Source: Bin127 sp965203505
GTDB taxonomy: Bacteria; Chloroflexota; Dehalococcoidia; Lucifugimonadales; Lucifugimonadaceae
Reading direction: 5' to 3'
NCBI GenBank assembly: GCA_965203505.1
Contig: OZ241880.1
Span: 1,240,001-1,304,000, forward strand
Length of the DNA stretch: 64,000 bases
Shown here: piece after piece, positions 33,162 through 41,245 of the stretch
How the letters are laid out: every line of letters starts with the position of its first letter
Position numbering within the stretch: position 1 is the first letter of the stretch
Notes under the pieces: generated by a model
Seen by the model: the letters and a program-made list of their open reading frames with translations, nothing else
What the model was told of the DNA's origin: nothing
Database searches by the model: none
Made by a program: the position numbers and the translations under genes

Positions 33162-33581
33162 ATGGACTTGATCAAACGCGCGTTCGGTTACATCCACATC
33201 ATTTTGGGTTTAGCGGTCGCGGTGCAGTTTTTGGCGAGTGAGATCTACGACGGCGACGCGGTCGTTCAGGTCTGGGACATCTTGAACTATTTCATGGCGA
33301 TCGGGGTGATCGCCGCGTTGGTGTTCAGCTACTTGAGGTCGCGGGAGGCAGATCGAGCCGTTATGTCAGAGTGGATAGCGTCGAGCGTGATGTTAATCGC
33401 TTCTGCGGCGCTGTTTCTGCTCTACTTTGAGCAGTGGTTCGCTTGGACAGTGTTCAAAGACGCGGGGGATGAACTGGGCGAAGCCCGAACGATGGTTTGG
33501 ATCGTGATCGACGTGATGTTTCCCATAGTGAACATCATCGTCGGCGGTTACCTGCTGCGTAGTACGCAATCGACGGAGTGA
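33162..33581 (+). CDS. Small four-helix membrane protein A
   Basis: 139 residues from ATG at 33162, preceded by AGGAGG. Four transmembrane helices are visible (about residues 5-23, 38-58, 70-90 and 112-130), separated by short charged loops such as YLRSREADRAVMSE. No domain recognised. Sits first in a row of three similar-length, similar-topology genes on the plus strand, 7 and 78 bases apart. Shared features with the third copy are GYIHIILGLAVAVQFLA versus GVVHILVSLVIAVQFIA at the first helix, and a VDV/VDI-then-Gly-Gly-Tyr-Leu-Leu-Arg ending. This suggests tandem duplication. Function unknown. Confidence 0.7.
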   Translation: MDLIKRAFGYIHIILGLAVAVQFLASEIYDGDAVVQVWDILNYFMAIGVIAALVFSYLRSREADRAVMSEWIASSVMLIASAALFLLYFEQWFAWTVFKDAGDELGEARTMVWIVIDVMFPIVNIIVGGYLLRSTQSTE

Positions 33582-33588
33582 GCCGAGT

Positions 33589-34011
33589 ATGACGATCTTG
33601 GGTAGGGTTCTAGGCGCATTCAATGTGTTGGCAGCGGCGGTCGTGTTCGTGAACGTGATTTCGGGTCATGCTCAACTTTGGAACACGGGCGCGTTGTGGG
33701 ACTACATCAATCCGATCATGGGTGTTGCGGTTTTGATCAGCCTGCTCGTGAACCTGCGTCGGAAAATCTCACTGCAGGACGAAGATCGGGTGAGCCGGAC
33801 GTATCTGGAGGTGAACGTGTTGTTCTACGCGTCGATCATTCTGACGATGGTCTTCTTCAGCAATTGGACTTACATGTTGTGGAGTTTCGAAGACGCTTCG
33901 GATTCGTCGAAAACCCGCCACTTCATCTACTGGTGGTTCATCAACCCGTTCTTCATCTTGGTTTCAGGGATAACGGGTTATCACTTGTGGTTGAAGGCTT
34001 CAAGGCCTTGA
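33589..34011 (+). CDS. Small four-helix membrane protein B
   Basis: 140 residues: four hydrophobic segments with a central charged loop (LRRKISLQDEDRVSRTYLEV) between the second and third helices. The third helix region (NVLFYASIILTMVFFSNWTY) aligns with the matching stretch of protein C (NVMYYATIILAALFLFNWLN). Only seven bases follow protein A's stop, so the two genes are probably cotranscribed. No charged or metal-binding cluster in the helices suggests a transporter or an oxidoreductase. Function unknown. Confidence 0.7.
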   Translation: MTILGRVLGAFNVLAAAVVFVNVISGHAQLWNTGALWDYINPIMGVAVLISLLVNLRRKISLQDEDRVSRTYLEVNVLFYASIILTMVFFSNWTYMLWSFEDASDSSKTRHFIYWWFINPFFILVSGITGYHLWLKASRP

Positions 34012-34089
34012 GTGCCGAGGGTATTTGACTGGATTTTTGCCGACGTAGTTGATCGAAATCAGATTGAATAGTCCAGAGGAGGGCTAAAA

Positions 34090-34509
34090 ATGGACGGAAT
34101 ACGACGAATAATCGGAGTGGTGCACATACTCGTGTCGTTGGTGATTGCCGTGCAGTTCATCGCATGGCGGCTGTACGACTCGGGCGATGTCTGGTACGTG
34201 GTCAACTACATCTCATTGGTGGCGATAGCGCTGGCGTTCTACTTCAACTTGGAGCGCAAGCGAAATCACGACGCGAGCAGTGAAACGGGCATCACGCGGG
34301 AGTACATCGAGTCGAATGTGATGTATTACGCGACGATCATTTTGGCGGCGTTGTTCCTGTTCAACTGGCTGAATCTGCTGGTCAACGGGGCATCGGAGGT
34401 AGGTGAAGAAGTGATGCATGACGTGGTGTGGGTAGTGGTGGACATCATGATCATCGTGGTATCGGGTGCTACTGGAGGGTATCTGTTGAGAGGAGGATCG
34501 AGCGAGTAG
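34090..34509 (+). CDS. Small four-helix membrane protein C
   Basis: 139 residues: MDGIRRIIGVVHILVSLVIA at the N-terminus, then three more hydrophobic helices and a C-terminal GGYLLRGGSSE. GAGGAGGG lies just upstream of the start. It shares topology and motifs with A (helix 1, the final GGYLLR) and with B (helix 3, the ARG-rich central loop), so all three look like diverged copies of one ancestral gene. The three are not next to any gene with an obvious partner role; enolase-family genes flank them on the other strand. Function unknown. Confidence 0.7.
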   Translation: MDGIRRIIGVVHILVSLVIAVQFIAWRLYDSGDVWYVVNYISLVAIALAFYFNLERKRNHDASSETGITREYIESNVMYYATIILAALFLFNWLNLLVNGASEVGEEVMHDVVWVVVDIMIIVVSGATGGYLLRGGSSE

Positions 34510-34662
34510 AAAACCGCATCAAGGAAGTTGTCGACCATGCGGGTTGGTGTGTAACCGAGTACGTTTGCTTCCAACCCGCCATCCAATGGAATCCGTAACT
34601 ATCTGTGAGGATCGCCATGTGCGAACCGAAACTCGGTTGAGGGATGGTAGTCTGAGCTCGTA

Positions 34663-35571
34663 ATGACTGCCCTTGAGACTATTCTTCCGATTCGGTCACT
34701 CGCCAAGGAAACGCCGCAGATAATCCACGGCGATGCCTTTGATTGGTTAGCGAAAGCGCAACCGAACTCGATCCACGCGGTGGTGACGGATCCGCCATAC
34801 GGGTTGGTCGAATATACGCCGGGTCAGATAGAAAAGCTTCGTAAGGGACGTGGAGGCGTGTGGCGTATTCCCCCCGCGTTTGACAACTCAGCCCGCAAGC
34901 CACTGCCGCGCTTCACAGTACTGAACGAAGACGATAAGGAGCGTCTTGAGGAATTCTTTGATCGCCTTGCCAACTTGCTAATGTCGGCATTGGTTCCGGG
35001 CGCGCACGTTTTCATTGCCACCAATCCACTGGTTTCCCATTTTGTGTATCTGCCGTTCATTCGGGCCGGTTTTGAGAAGCGAGGAGAAATCGTGAGGGTA
35101 GTGCAGACACTGCGCGGTGGCGACCGACCTAAAAATGCTCATGAGGAATTTCCGGATGTTTCGGTAATGCCAAGGTCGTGCTGGGAGCCTTGGGGGCTGT
35201 TTCGGAAACCATGCGAAGGTCGAGTCCAAGATAATCTCCGCAAGTGGAAGACGGGAGGCTTGATGCGGGTGTCCGATACGGAACCTTTTCGAGACTTGAT
35301 CTACTCGTCCCCTGCTCGAGGATTCGAAAAGCGGGTAGCACCGCATCCATCTCTGAAACCTCAAGACTTCATGCGGCAAATAGTGCGGGCATCTCTGCCG
35401 TTGAGCGAAGGATTGATCCTGGATCCATTTATGGGTTCAGGATCTACAGTCGCCGCGGCCACTTCGTGTGGACTTGGCAGCATAGGGATCGAAATCGACG
35501 CAGAATATTTCGAGCTTGCAAGATCCGCAATCCCGCAACTCGCTACCTTCACACCGAAAAGGACGAGATAA
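34663..35571 (+). CDS. Site-specific DNA methyltransferase (N4-cytosine or N6-adenine)
   Basis: A 302-residue amino-methyltransferase of the beta class, because the catalytic motif precedes the AdoMet-binding motif. Motif IV TDPPYG lies near residues 42-47. Motif I is LDPFMGSGSTVAAA near 249-262, preceded by HPSLKPQDFMRQIVRASLP. Between them lies a target-recognition region (about 90-225). DPPY is found in N6-adenine enzymes and some N4-cytosine ones, so the methylated base is open. The gene directly downstream is unrecognised and could encode the cognate restriction enzyme. The segment's codon use resembles the surroundings. Confidence 0.9.
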   Translation: MTALETILPIRSLAKETPQIIHGDAFDWLAKAQPNSIHAVVTDPPYGLVEYTPGQIEKLRKGRGGVWRIPPAFDNSARKPLPRFTVLNEDDKERLEEFFDRLANLLMSALVPGAHVFIATNPLVSHFVYLPFIRAGFEKRGEIVRVVQTLRGGDRPKNAHEEFPDVSVMPRSCWEPWGLFRKPCEGRVQDNLRKWKTGGLMRVSDTEPFRDLIYSSPARGFEKRVAPHPSLKPQDFMRQIVRASLPLSEGLILDPFMGSGSTVAAATSCGLGSIGIEIDAEYFELARSAIPQLATFTPKRTR

Positions 35572-35678
35572 ATCGGATCGGGGTGAATGGTTCGATTCGT
35601 CTGTGTCTCTACCGCCGGGCTTGACGGTATCGGCGATTCGGAGGGCTGTCGGACTATATCGAGCGCGAACTTTCCGAA

Positions 35679-36182
35679 TTGGTCGACATTTGCTACGAAC
35701 AGATGAACGTGTTCAGCGCTATCGTCGGGATTTTTGGAACCAAGGCACTAGATTCGGTCAGCAATTACGAGAAACATAGAAACGTTGACACTGCACAGCA
35801 ACGGTTTCCCGATTTGATCCGTAGAGGATCAGGGCCAAATCCGTCACCCGAAAATTCGTTGGAGAGCAAAGCCAGCAAACGACCATGGGCGGTTCAATCA
35901 CATTACGATCATCCGGGTTGGTATGTTGTTTGGCGCTATTTGGTCGACCCAACTGAAACGTTGGAGGTCGGAAGACCTGTGATTGTGTGGCGAGTAGACG
36001 TCGCTTTCGTAGAAAAATCGGACTGGAAGTATGAATCTAGCCGGGCAGGACCATCAGGCGGTGGCAGGACTCACACTTTTGGATTACATCGGCCGGCTAC
36101 GAAGTTACGAGGCAAGGCGGTTTATCAACGAGGCGATGTCGTGCTGGTCGGCGGGAAGCCGATTCCTGTGAATGGGGATTAG
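35679..36182 (+). CDS. Unrecognised protein next to the methyltransferase, 5' end doubtful
   Basis: 167 residues from a TTG at 35679; the frame is open without a good start back to 35625, where YRRFGGLSDYIERELSELVD still reads like real protein. Before that the coding signal appears to move to another frame (WFDSSVSLPPGLTVSAIRRA at about 35589), so a frameshift near the 5' end is likely and the true start may lie just after the methyltransferase stop. The body includes TKALDSVSNYEKHRNVDTAQ, a WAVQSHYDHPGWYVVWRYLV stretch and FGLHRPATKLRG. No signal or membrane helix. Position suggests a restriction enzyme partner, but I recognise no nuclease motif. Confidence 0.45.
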   Translation: MVDICYEQMNVFSAIVGIFGTKALDSVSNYEKHRNVDTAQQRFPDLIRRGSGPNPSPENSLESKASKRPWAVQSHYDHPGWYVVWRYLVDPTETLEVGRPVIVWRVDVAFVEKSDWKYESSRAGPSGGGRTHTFGLHRPATKLRGKAVYQRGDVVLVGGKPIPVNGD

Positions 36183-36194
36183 CGACTGACGTTG

Positions 36195-36273
36195 AGCCGT
36201 CCTGCGTGCCCCCTTTGCCCCCCGTATCGGAGTACGGGCAGGCCCCGTACATTTCCCCGCGAGCGGGGGAACC
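36195..36273. repeat. Dispersed GC-rich repeat
   Basis: CCCCCTTTGCCCCCCGTATC, an inverted arm pair CCCGTA...TACGGGC, and TTTCCCCGCGAGCGGGGGAA. The outer parts match the module seen inside pgi and at 14332-14375; the centre carries an extra 25-30 bases. It fills the gap before the enolase-family stop codon. Confidence 0.7.
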
Positions 36274-37452
36274 CTAATTGGTGACCAACCAAGGAGCTTC
36301 TTCCTTGGTAGGCGGTACGATAAACCGCCCCGCACCTTCGCGTCTGGGAAATGGGTTGCGGCGTCGGCGGTTTGGTTCGGGTGGGTTTTGCTGGAGGTTG
36401 GATAGGGCTTCTTCGTCGATAGTGATGCCTAGTCCGGGGGCGTCGGAGAGGTGGATGAAGCCGTCTTCGATGGTGTGGTCGAAGTTGATGCACTGTTCGC
36501 GGCCTGGGTCGACGACTTCCATCATCATGTGATTGGGGAGGGCGGCGGCGAGGTGCGCGGCGTAGTTTGCTTGGCAGTTCATCATGGTTACGGGCAATTC
36601 GTAGGCGTAGCAGAGGTTGGCAACTTGCCTGCAGCCGGTGAAGCCGCTGTGGCTGCCGGCGATGTTCACGACGTCTACAGCTTGCTGCGATACGAGGGGA
36701 TAGAAGTCGCCGATGTGATTGAGGTTTTCGCCAGTTGCGACGGCAGCTTTGATGTTCCGAGAGACTTGGCGCAAGCCGTCGTAGTCCCAACGTCGGGCTG
36801 GTTCTTCGGCCCAAGTGATGTCGAAGTCTTGTTCGATGCGCTGGATGCGGATGATGGCTTCTTTGGCGGACCAGTATTCGTTGCTGTCGATGAGCAGGCG
36901 GGGGCGGTCGTTTGCGATGCTGAGGGCTTCTTGCATGATGCCGATGCGCCGGAGGTCGGCCTTCATGTCGAGACCGACTTTGAGCTTGCCGGAGTCGACG
37001 CCCATTTCGGCCATACGTCGGTAAAAGGCGAAGATTGCGTCATCGTCAAGGCATAGGTCGATGCCGGATGCGTAAGCCTTGGTACGTCCTTCTCGAGCAC
37101 CGAATGTCTGCCACAAGGGTTCATCGGCGATTTTTGCTTTGAGATCCCAGAGAGCGGTGTCGATGGCGTTGATGGCGGCGTTCATCTCGCCCTCGTTTCC
37201 GCCTTTGAATACGAAGTCGACCATGCGTTGCCAGAGACCGATGACGGAGCGTGGATCCTCGCCTTCGATGAGATGGAAGAGTCGTCCGACGGCAGGGTTT
37301 CCGCCGGGAGCTACGCCGATGATGTCTTCGTCGGTCTCGATCCACAGGACAGATCCGCCGGCTATGTCTTCGCCGACTACGCCGTTGGCGTCGCCGATGG
37401 GACGGTTCATCTTCATCTCGTATTGTTCTACGCGGTATCCGGTGATTTTCAT
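36274..37452 (-). CDS. Enolase-superfamily protein, KxK type, copy 3
   Basis: A 392-residue member of the mandelate racemase/muconate lactonizing group. The second-strand motif KLKVG (Lys-x-Lys) and metal ligands Asp in LIDSNEYW, Glu in WAEEPARRWD and Glu in ATGENLNHIGD are present. The KxK motif indicates racemase- or epimerase-like or dehydratase chemistry distinct from copies 1 and 2, which have Asp-x-His. An extended tail after residue 345 (PNRRRRNPFPRREGAGRF, then VPPTKEE) is shared in form with copy 4 (FGRRPGAGLYEVPPTPEE). It lies on the same strand as copy 4, with 145 bases of repeat-bearing DNA between. Substrate unknown. Confidence 0.88.
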   Translation of the reverse strand: MKITGYRVEQYEMKMNRPIGDANGVVGEDIAGGSVLWIETDEDIIGVAPGGNPAVGRLFHLIEGEDPRSVIGLWQRMVDFVFKGGNEGEMNAAINAIDTALWDLKAKIADEPLWQTFGAREGRTKAYASGIDLCLDDDAIFAFYRRMAEMGVDSGKLKVGLDMKADLRRIGIMQEALSIANDRPRLLIDSNEYWSAKEAIIRIQRIEQDFDITWAEEPARRWDYDGLRQVSRNIKAAVATGENLNHIGDFYPLVSQQAVDVVNIAGSHSGFTGCRQVANLCYAYELPVTMMNCQANYAAHLAAALPNHMMMEVVDPGREQCINFDHTIEDGFIHLSDAPGLGITIDEEALSNLQQNPPEPNRRRRNPFPRREGAGRFIVPPTKEEAPWLVTN

Positions 37453-37597
37453 GGTTTGAGTGTTTCTTGTGGTTGTTGGTTGGGCTGGATGGCAGTTGGT
37501 TCGTGCACCCCCTGCGAGCGTCGCTTCTTAACCCCCTCTTAATCTCCCCCTGAGAGGGGGAGGGTGGAAGAGTGGCTTCGCGAAGGGGACAGGGATA
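37453..37597. repeat. Short gap with CCCCCTCTTAATCTCCCC hairpin
   Basis: The gap between the two enolase-family genes carries ACCCCCTCTTAATCTCCCCC followed by TGAGAGGGGGAGGGT, which can fold into a hairpin, and a GCTTCGCGAAGGGG remnant of the CCCCTTTCGC family at about 37573. No gene is seen here. Confidence 0.5.
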
Positions 37598-38824
37598 TCA
37601 ATACGCGTGACGGCCTTCGGATTGTCCGGTGATGCCGCGGGCGGATTCTGCGATTTCTTCGGGGGTTGGTGGCACTTCGTAGAGGCCAGCGCCGGGTCGG
37701 CGTCCGAAGGGGCTGGGTCCGCTGCCGGGCGGGATTTTGGTTACGCTGGTTTCTTCGAGGGCTTCGCGATTGATTTCGATTCCAAGACCGGGTTTGTCGC
37801 CGAGGATGGCTTTACCGTTTTCGAATGTGACGTCGTGGGTTGTCACGCCGTCGTCAGATTCGGGATTGCCGACCTCGATGGTGATGTAGTTGGGAATTAC
37901 GGTGGCCAGGTGGGCGTGGTGGTGTCCTGCTGAGCCGCCGAGGGTTACAGGGAGGTTGAAGCCGTATGCGGCATCGGCGAGTTGTAGGGCGCAGGTGATG
38001 CCGGTCATACCGGAGCCGACTTGGATGATGTCGGCGGAGCGGTTGTGGAAGTAGGGGAGGAAGTCGCCGAGGGTGTCGAGGTTTTCACCGGCGCAGACCG
38101 GAGTTCGGACAGCGTCGCAGATGCGTCGTAGACCGAGGAAGTCCCATCGTCGGGCGGGTTCTTCGATCCACATGAGGTCGAACTGCTCTTCCATCTCGCG
38201 GACTTTGCGGATGGCTTGTTTGGGCGACCAGTATTCGTTTGCATCAACCATTAGGCCCGGTTCGTCGGTGTTGATGTTGAGCGCGTCGTTCATGAGCCCA
38301 ATGCGCCGGAGGTCGCGGTCTTGATCGAGGCCGACCTTTAGCTTGCCGTCGGTGAAACCGTATTTCTCTGCCATCGAGCGGTAGAAGTCGAAGATTTCCT
38401 GGTCGGAAAGCGGCATGTCGAGACCGCTGGCGTAAGCGTTGATAGGTTGCCGGACGCCGCCGAGAGTCTTCCAGAGAGGTTCGTCGTTGGCTTTGGCTTT
38501 GAGGTCCCAGAGCGCGATGTCGAGAGCGGAGATTGCGTCGTTTGCGATGCCGTCGTGCCCGCCTTTGAAGTGCTTGTTTACCATTCGCTGCCACAATCCG
38601 GTGACGTGCTTCGGGTCCTGCCCAATGAGCACGCCTTCGACGAGGGATTCGATGATTGGGAGCGCCGCACCGCCACCGGTCGTGATGCCGGTCAACTCGC
38701 TGTCGGTGTGCAGTTCGACGACACAGCCGCTGCCGCGTGCGCGACCCATGGGCGAGTTGGCATCCCCCATGCGCCGGGCCATCGTGAATTGGTAGAGCGT
38801 AGAGGATACGCCGGTGATCTTCAT
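37598..38824 (-). CDS. Enolase-superfamily protein, KxK type, copy 4
   Basis: A 408-residue relative of copy 3. Motifs are KLKVGLD (Lys-x-Lys), Asp in MVDANEYW, Glu in WIEEPARRWD and Glu in CAGENLDTLGDF. The catalytic His is probably in GGSAGHHHAHLAT, which is absent from copy 3 (NCQANYAAHLAAA). The C-terminal extension ends VPPTPEEIAES. The sequence starts MKITGVSSTLYQFTMARRMG. It is the upstream gene of a probable two-gene operon with copy 3. Together with copies 1 and 2 it makes four family members within 8.4 kb. Function is likely a sugar-acid or hydroxy-acid dehydratase, not proven. Confidence 0.9.
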   Translation of the reverse strand: MKITGVSSTLYQFTMARRMGDANSPMGRARGSGCVVELHTDSELTGITTGGGAALPIIESLVEGVLIGQDPKHVTGLWQRMVNKHFKGGHDGIANDAISALDIALWDLKAKANDEPLWKTLGGVRQPINAYASGLDMPLSDQEIFDFYRSMAEKYGFTDGKLKVGLDQDRDLRRIGLMNDALNINTDEPGLMVDANEYWSPKQAIRKVREMEEQFDLMWIEEPARRWDFLGLRRICDAVRTPVCAGENLDTLGDFLPYFHNRSADIIQVGSGMTGITCALQLADAAYGFNLPVTLGGSAGHHHAHLATVIPNYITIEVGNPESDDGVTTHDVTFENGKAILGDKPGLGIEINREALEETSVTKIPPGSGPSPFGRRPGAGLYEVPPTPEEIAESARGITGQSEGRHAY

Positions 38825-39040
38825 GTCAACCTCTCCGCTCTTGCGCGGCAGAACTTTGATGTGGTGATTTCATAAGCGTCGATTCTTGCACATTTTTGGG
38901 AAACAGTGTCAACCGGGGAAGCGAATGACACGTATGGAAGTGCAAGCGGCTGAGTGTTTTAGAACAGCATCGTTGAGCCTAATAAAATCAATAGCGAATC
39001 GAACCGCAACGTTCGAGTTGGGCTGTCTGTCCAAAATCCT

Positions 39041-41233
39041 ATGTTCAGTAAACGTAAAGTAACCACGTCCTCGGCGTTGGTGTCGTTGATAGCTGCGGTC
39101 ATCGCGGTGATCATCGCAGTGCCGGGCTCGGAACGTGTGGCGGAGGCTCAGGACAGCGGCGCGGCGTCGGCTGGATTCACGCTTGTGGCCTTTGACTCGA
39201 CCCTGGACCAGACCGAAGATATCGAGGCGGCTCAATTGGCGGCCAAGATGGTTTTTTCTAGTACGAGTCAAGGCTCGATTTTTTTGGGTGAATACTCTGA
39301 CCACGCGGAAGAACCGCGAAGTTTCGGATCTGCAGATGAAGCGCAGGTTGCGGTGGACAGCATCATCGAACGAATGGCGTCGAATGTAGGAAGAGAACCG
39401 CGCTCGGCAAATCTGTCAGAGATGATGGAAAGCTACTCGTCGTTCATCGAGCAGCTACCCGATGCCGCAGGAGGTCGGATATTCGTTTTATCGGCTGGCG
39501 GATACACCGTTCACGGGTCGGTTGGAGTCGCAGGTTTGTCAGATATTGCTTCTGACCTGGCGGCTCAACGTGTGGAGGTCCGTACTGTTTCGTTGGCGAC
39601 GACGCCGGGTTCAGACCGCGAGGTGTTGGCGGCGATAAGTGAAGCTGGCGGTGGTCGGTCGTACGATCTAGGGTTTTTGGAGGGTGTAATCGAGTTTATT
39701 GACGATCAACTCAACGTATTGCTACACGCAACGTTGCGGGTTGAAGACGCCGCCGCTACAGGTGAGAGCATCACGGTTGACATCCCCCCTCACTCGTCGT
39801 ATTTGGTGGCAGGATTCGCGTTCGAAGATCCGGCGACCAGCAACGTGATTGTGCAACCGAATGGCCAAGTGATTGGGGATTCCGTCGGGTCTGTCAGCGT
39901 GATCTCGATATCTGGCATGAAGTTTTACACCGTGCGCAATCCGCAGCCGGGCGTTTGGAAGCTCGAAAGTTCCGGCGGTTCGGGCCCGATCACATTTTTC
40001 AGCGATGTCGTGAATCAACTCAGTGTTGTGATGCCCAACCAAGCGCCGTTCCCGACGGGCGAGACGTTTGTGCTGACGGCGGAAGCACGTTCTGGCGAAC
40101 TTCCATTGATCGACACATCCGCAATCATCGATGCGATCGTCACCGGGCCTGACGGTTCAAAGCAAAGTTACGAGTTGAACGATCGAGGAGTAGACGGTGA
40201 TGTCTTCTCGGAAGACGGTGTTTTTTCCGCGACTATCGGGCCGTTGGAGATTGTCGGCGTGAGCAATGTTCAACTCAATATGCGCTGGCCGAATTTGACC
40301 GCGGCGATCGACGGAATTGGCTCTTTTGTAATCGAACCATTCCCGACGATTGAGATCAACTCGGCGATTGCCGACGCACCGATAAAGGAAGGCGAAAAAA
40401 CGCGCTTGGCGACCGTGGATTTGAAACTTGGCGAATTTCCGTTTTTGGCGGACAGCGAACATGTGACGGTCTCGGTGACTAACGCTGATGACGGCTCTGC
40501 GGTGGATATTGAACTTGAACCAACTGAAATCGTGGACGGCAAGATCTATCAACTCAACGTTTTCGCCGCGTTGGTTGAACCGGGCGACTATGAATTTGAT
40601 GCGACGTTGCAGAGCTTGCATCTAGAACGTGAGTTTGTTGCAGTCGCGACGACACGGACAGAGAGCATCGATATCGCAGTGCCGACACCGGTGGTGACGT
40701 ACACGTTGTACGGGATCGCCGGATTTTTCGCATTCGTGTTGCTTATGTTGTTCATCCGAGCGCTTTTGCAACACACACCATCCGGTTACCTATATCGACT
40801 AGATTCGAACGGCGAACGAGAAATAGTGGCGAATTTCTCAGAATATCGACGGTCGCCTTGGGATTGGTTGATGAACAAACCCGTAGTACCTGCGGCAGCA
40901 CTACCCGGGGTGCCGCTTCTGGGCGGTCGTTTCGTGTTCTCCAGCCGCGGCGTGGCTTTTCAATACCGGCCGGATACTGACGGTTTGCTGAGGATGACGG
41001 TTCGGGGTGAAGCGCTACAGATAGGCAAAAACATGATCGCTGACAACGAGGAGTTCCAGATCGGCGGAGAGACGTTCGTGTTCGACCGAGCGGCAATGGA
41101 CGAAGACGTAAAAGTATCGGACCGGTTGCAGCGACCTGAAAGGACACGGAACGCGGAGCTGGACACGTTCGCGTTGGACCCGATGACTTGGGACGCACCT
41201 TCTAGCGCACGTCCGACGCGGCGCCGTTATTGA
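39041..41233 (+). CDS. Membrane-anchored vWA-like protein
   Basis: A 730-residue protein with an N-terminal signal-like helix (about residues 10-28, ending in AEAQ). A degenerate von Willebrand A-like domain follows (about 45-240: LVAFDSTLDQTED in place of the usual Asp-x-Ser-x-Ser, then GGRIFVLSAGGYTVHGS). Beta-sandwich domains follow (about 245-545). One strong transmembrane helix near 551-576 precedes a basic cytoplasmic tail of about 150 residues. The design, extracellular sensor-like domains plus one helix, resembles vWA proteins of chloroflexal and actinobacterial cell surfaces. The metal-ion-dependent site is incomplete. It lies 12 bases before the protease gene, so they are probably one operon. 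Confidence 0.75.
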   Translation: MFSKRKVTTSSALVSLIAAVIAVIIAVPGSERVAEAQDSGAASAGFTLVAFDSTLDQTEDIEAAQLAAKMVFSSTSQGSIFLGEYSDHAEEPRSFGSADEAQVAVDSIIERMASNVGREPRSANLSEMMESYSSFIEQLPDAAGGRIFVLSAGGYTVHGSVGVAGLSDIASDLAAQRVEVRTVSLATTPGSDREVLAAISEAGGGRSYDLGFLEGVIEFIDDQLNVLLHATLRVEDAAATGESITVDIPPHSSYLVAGFAFEDPATSNVIVQPNGQVIGDSVGSVSVISISGMKFYTVRNPQPGVWKLESSGGSGPITFFSDVVNQLSVVMPNQAPFPTGETFVLTAEARSGELPLIDTSAIIDAIVTGPDGSKQSYELNDRGVDGDVFSEDGVFSATIGPLEIVGVSNVQLNMRWPNLTAAIDGIGSFVIEPFPTIEINSAIADAPIKEGEKTRLATVDLKLGEFPFLADSEHVTVSVTNADDGSAVDIELEPTEIVDGKIYQLNVFAALVEPGDYEFDATLQSLHLEREFVAVATTRTESIDIAVPTPVVTYTLYGIAGFFAFVLLMLFIRALLQHTPSGYLYRLDSNGEREIVANFSEYRRSPWDWLMNKPVVPAAALPGVPLLGGRFVFSSRGVAFQYRPDTDGLLRMTVRGEALQIGKNMIADNEEFQIGGETFVFDRAAMDEDVKVSDRLQRPERTRNAELDTFALDPMTWDAPSSARPTRRRY

Positions 41234-41245
41234 GATTGCACACTC

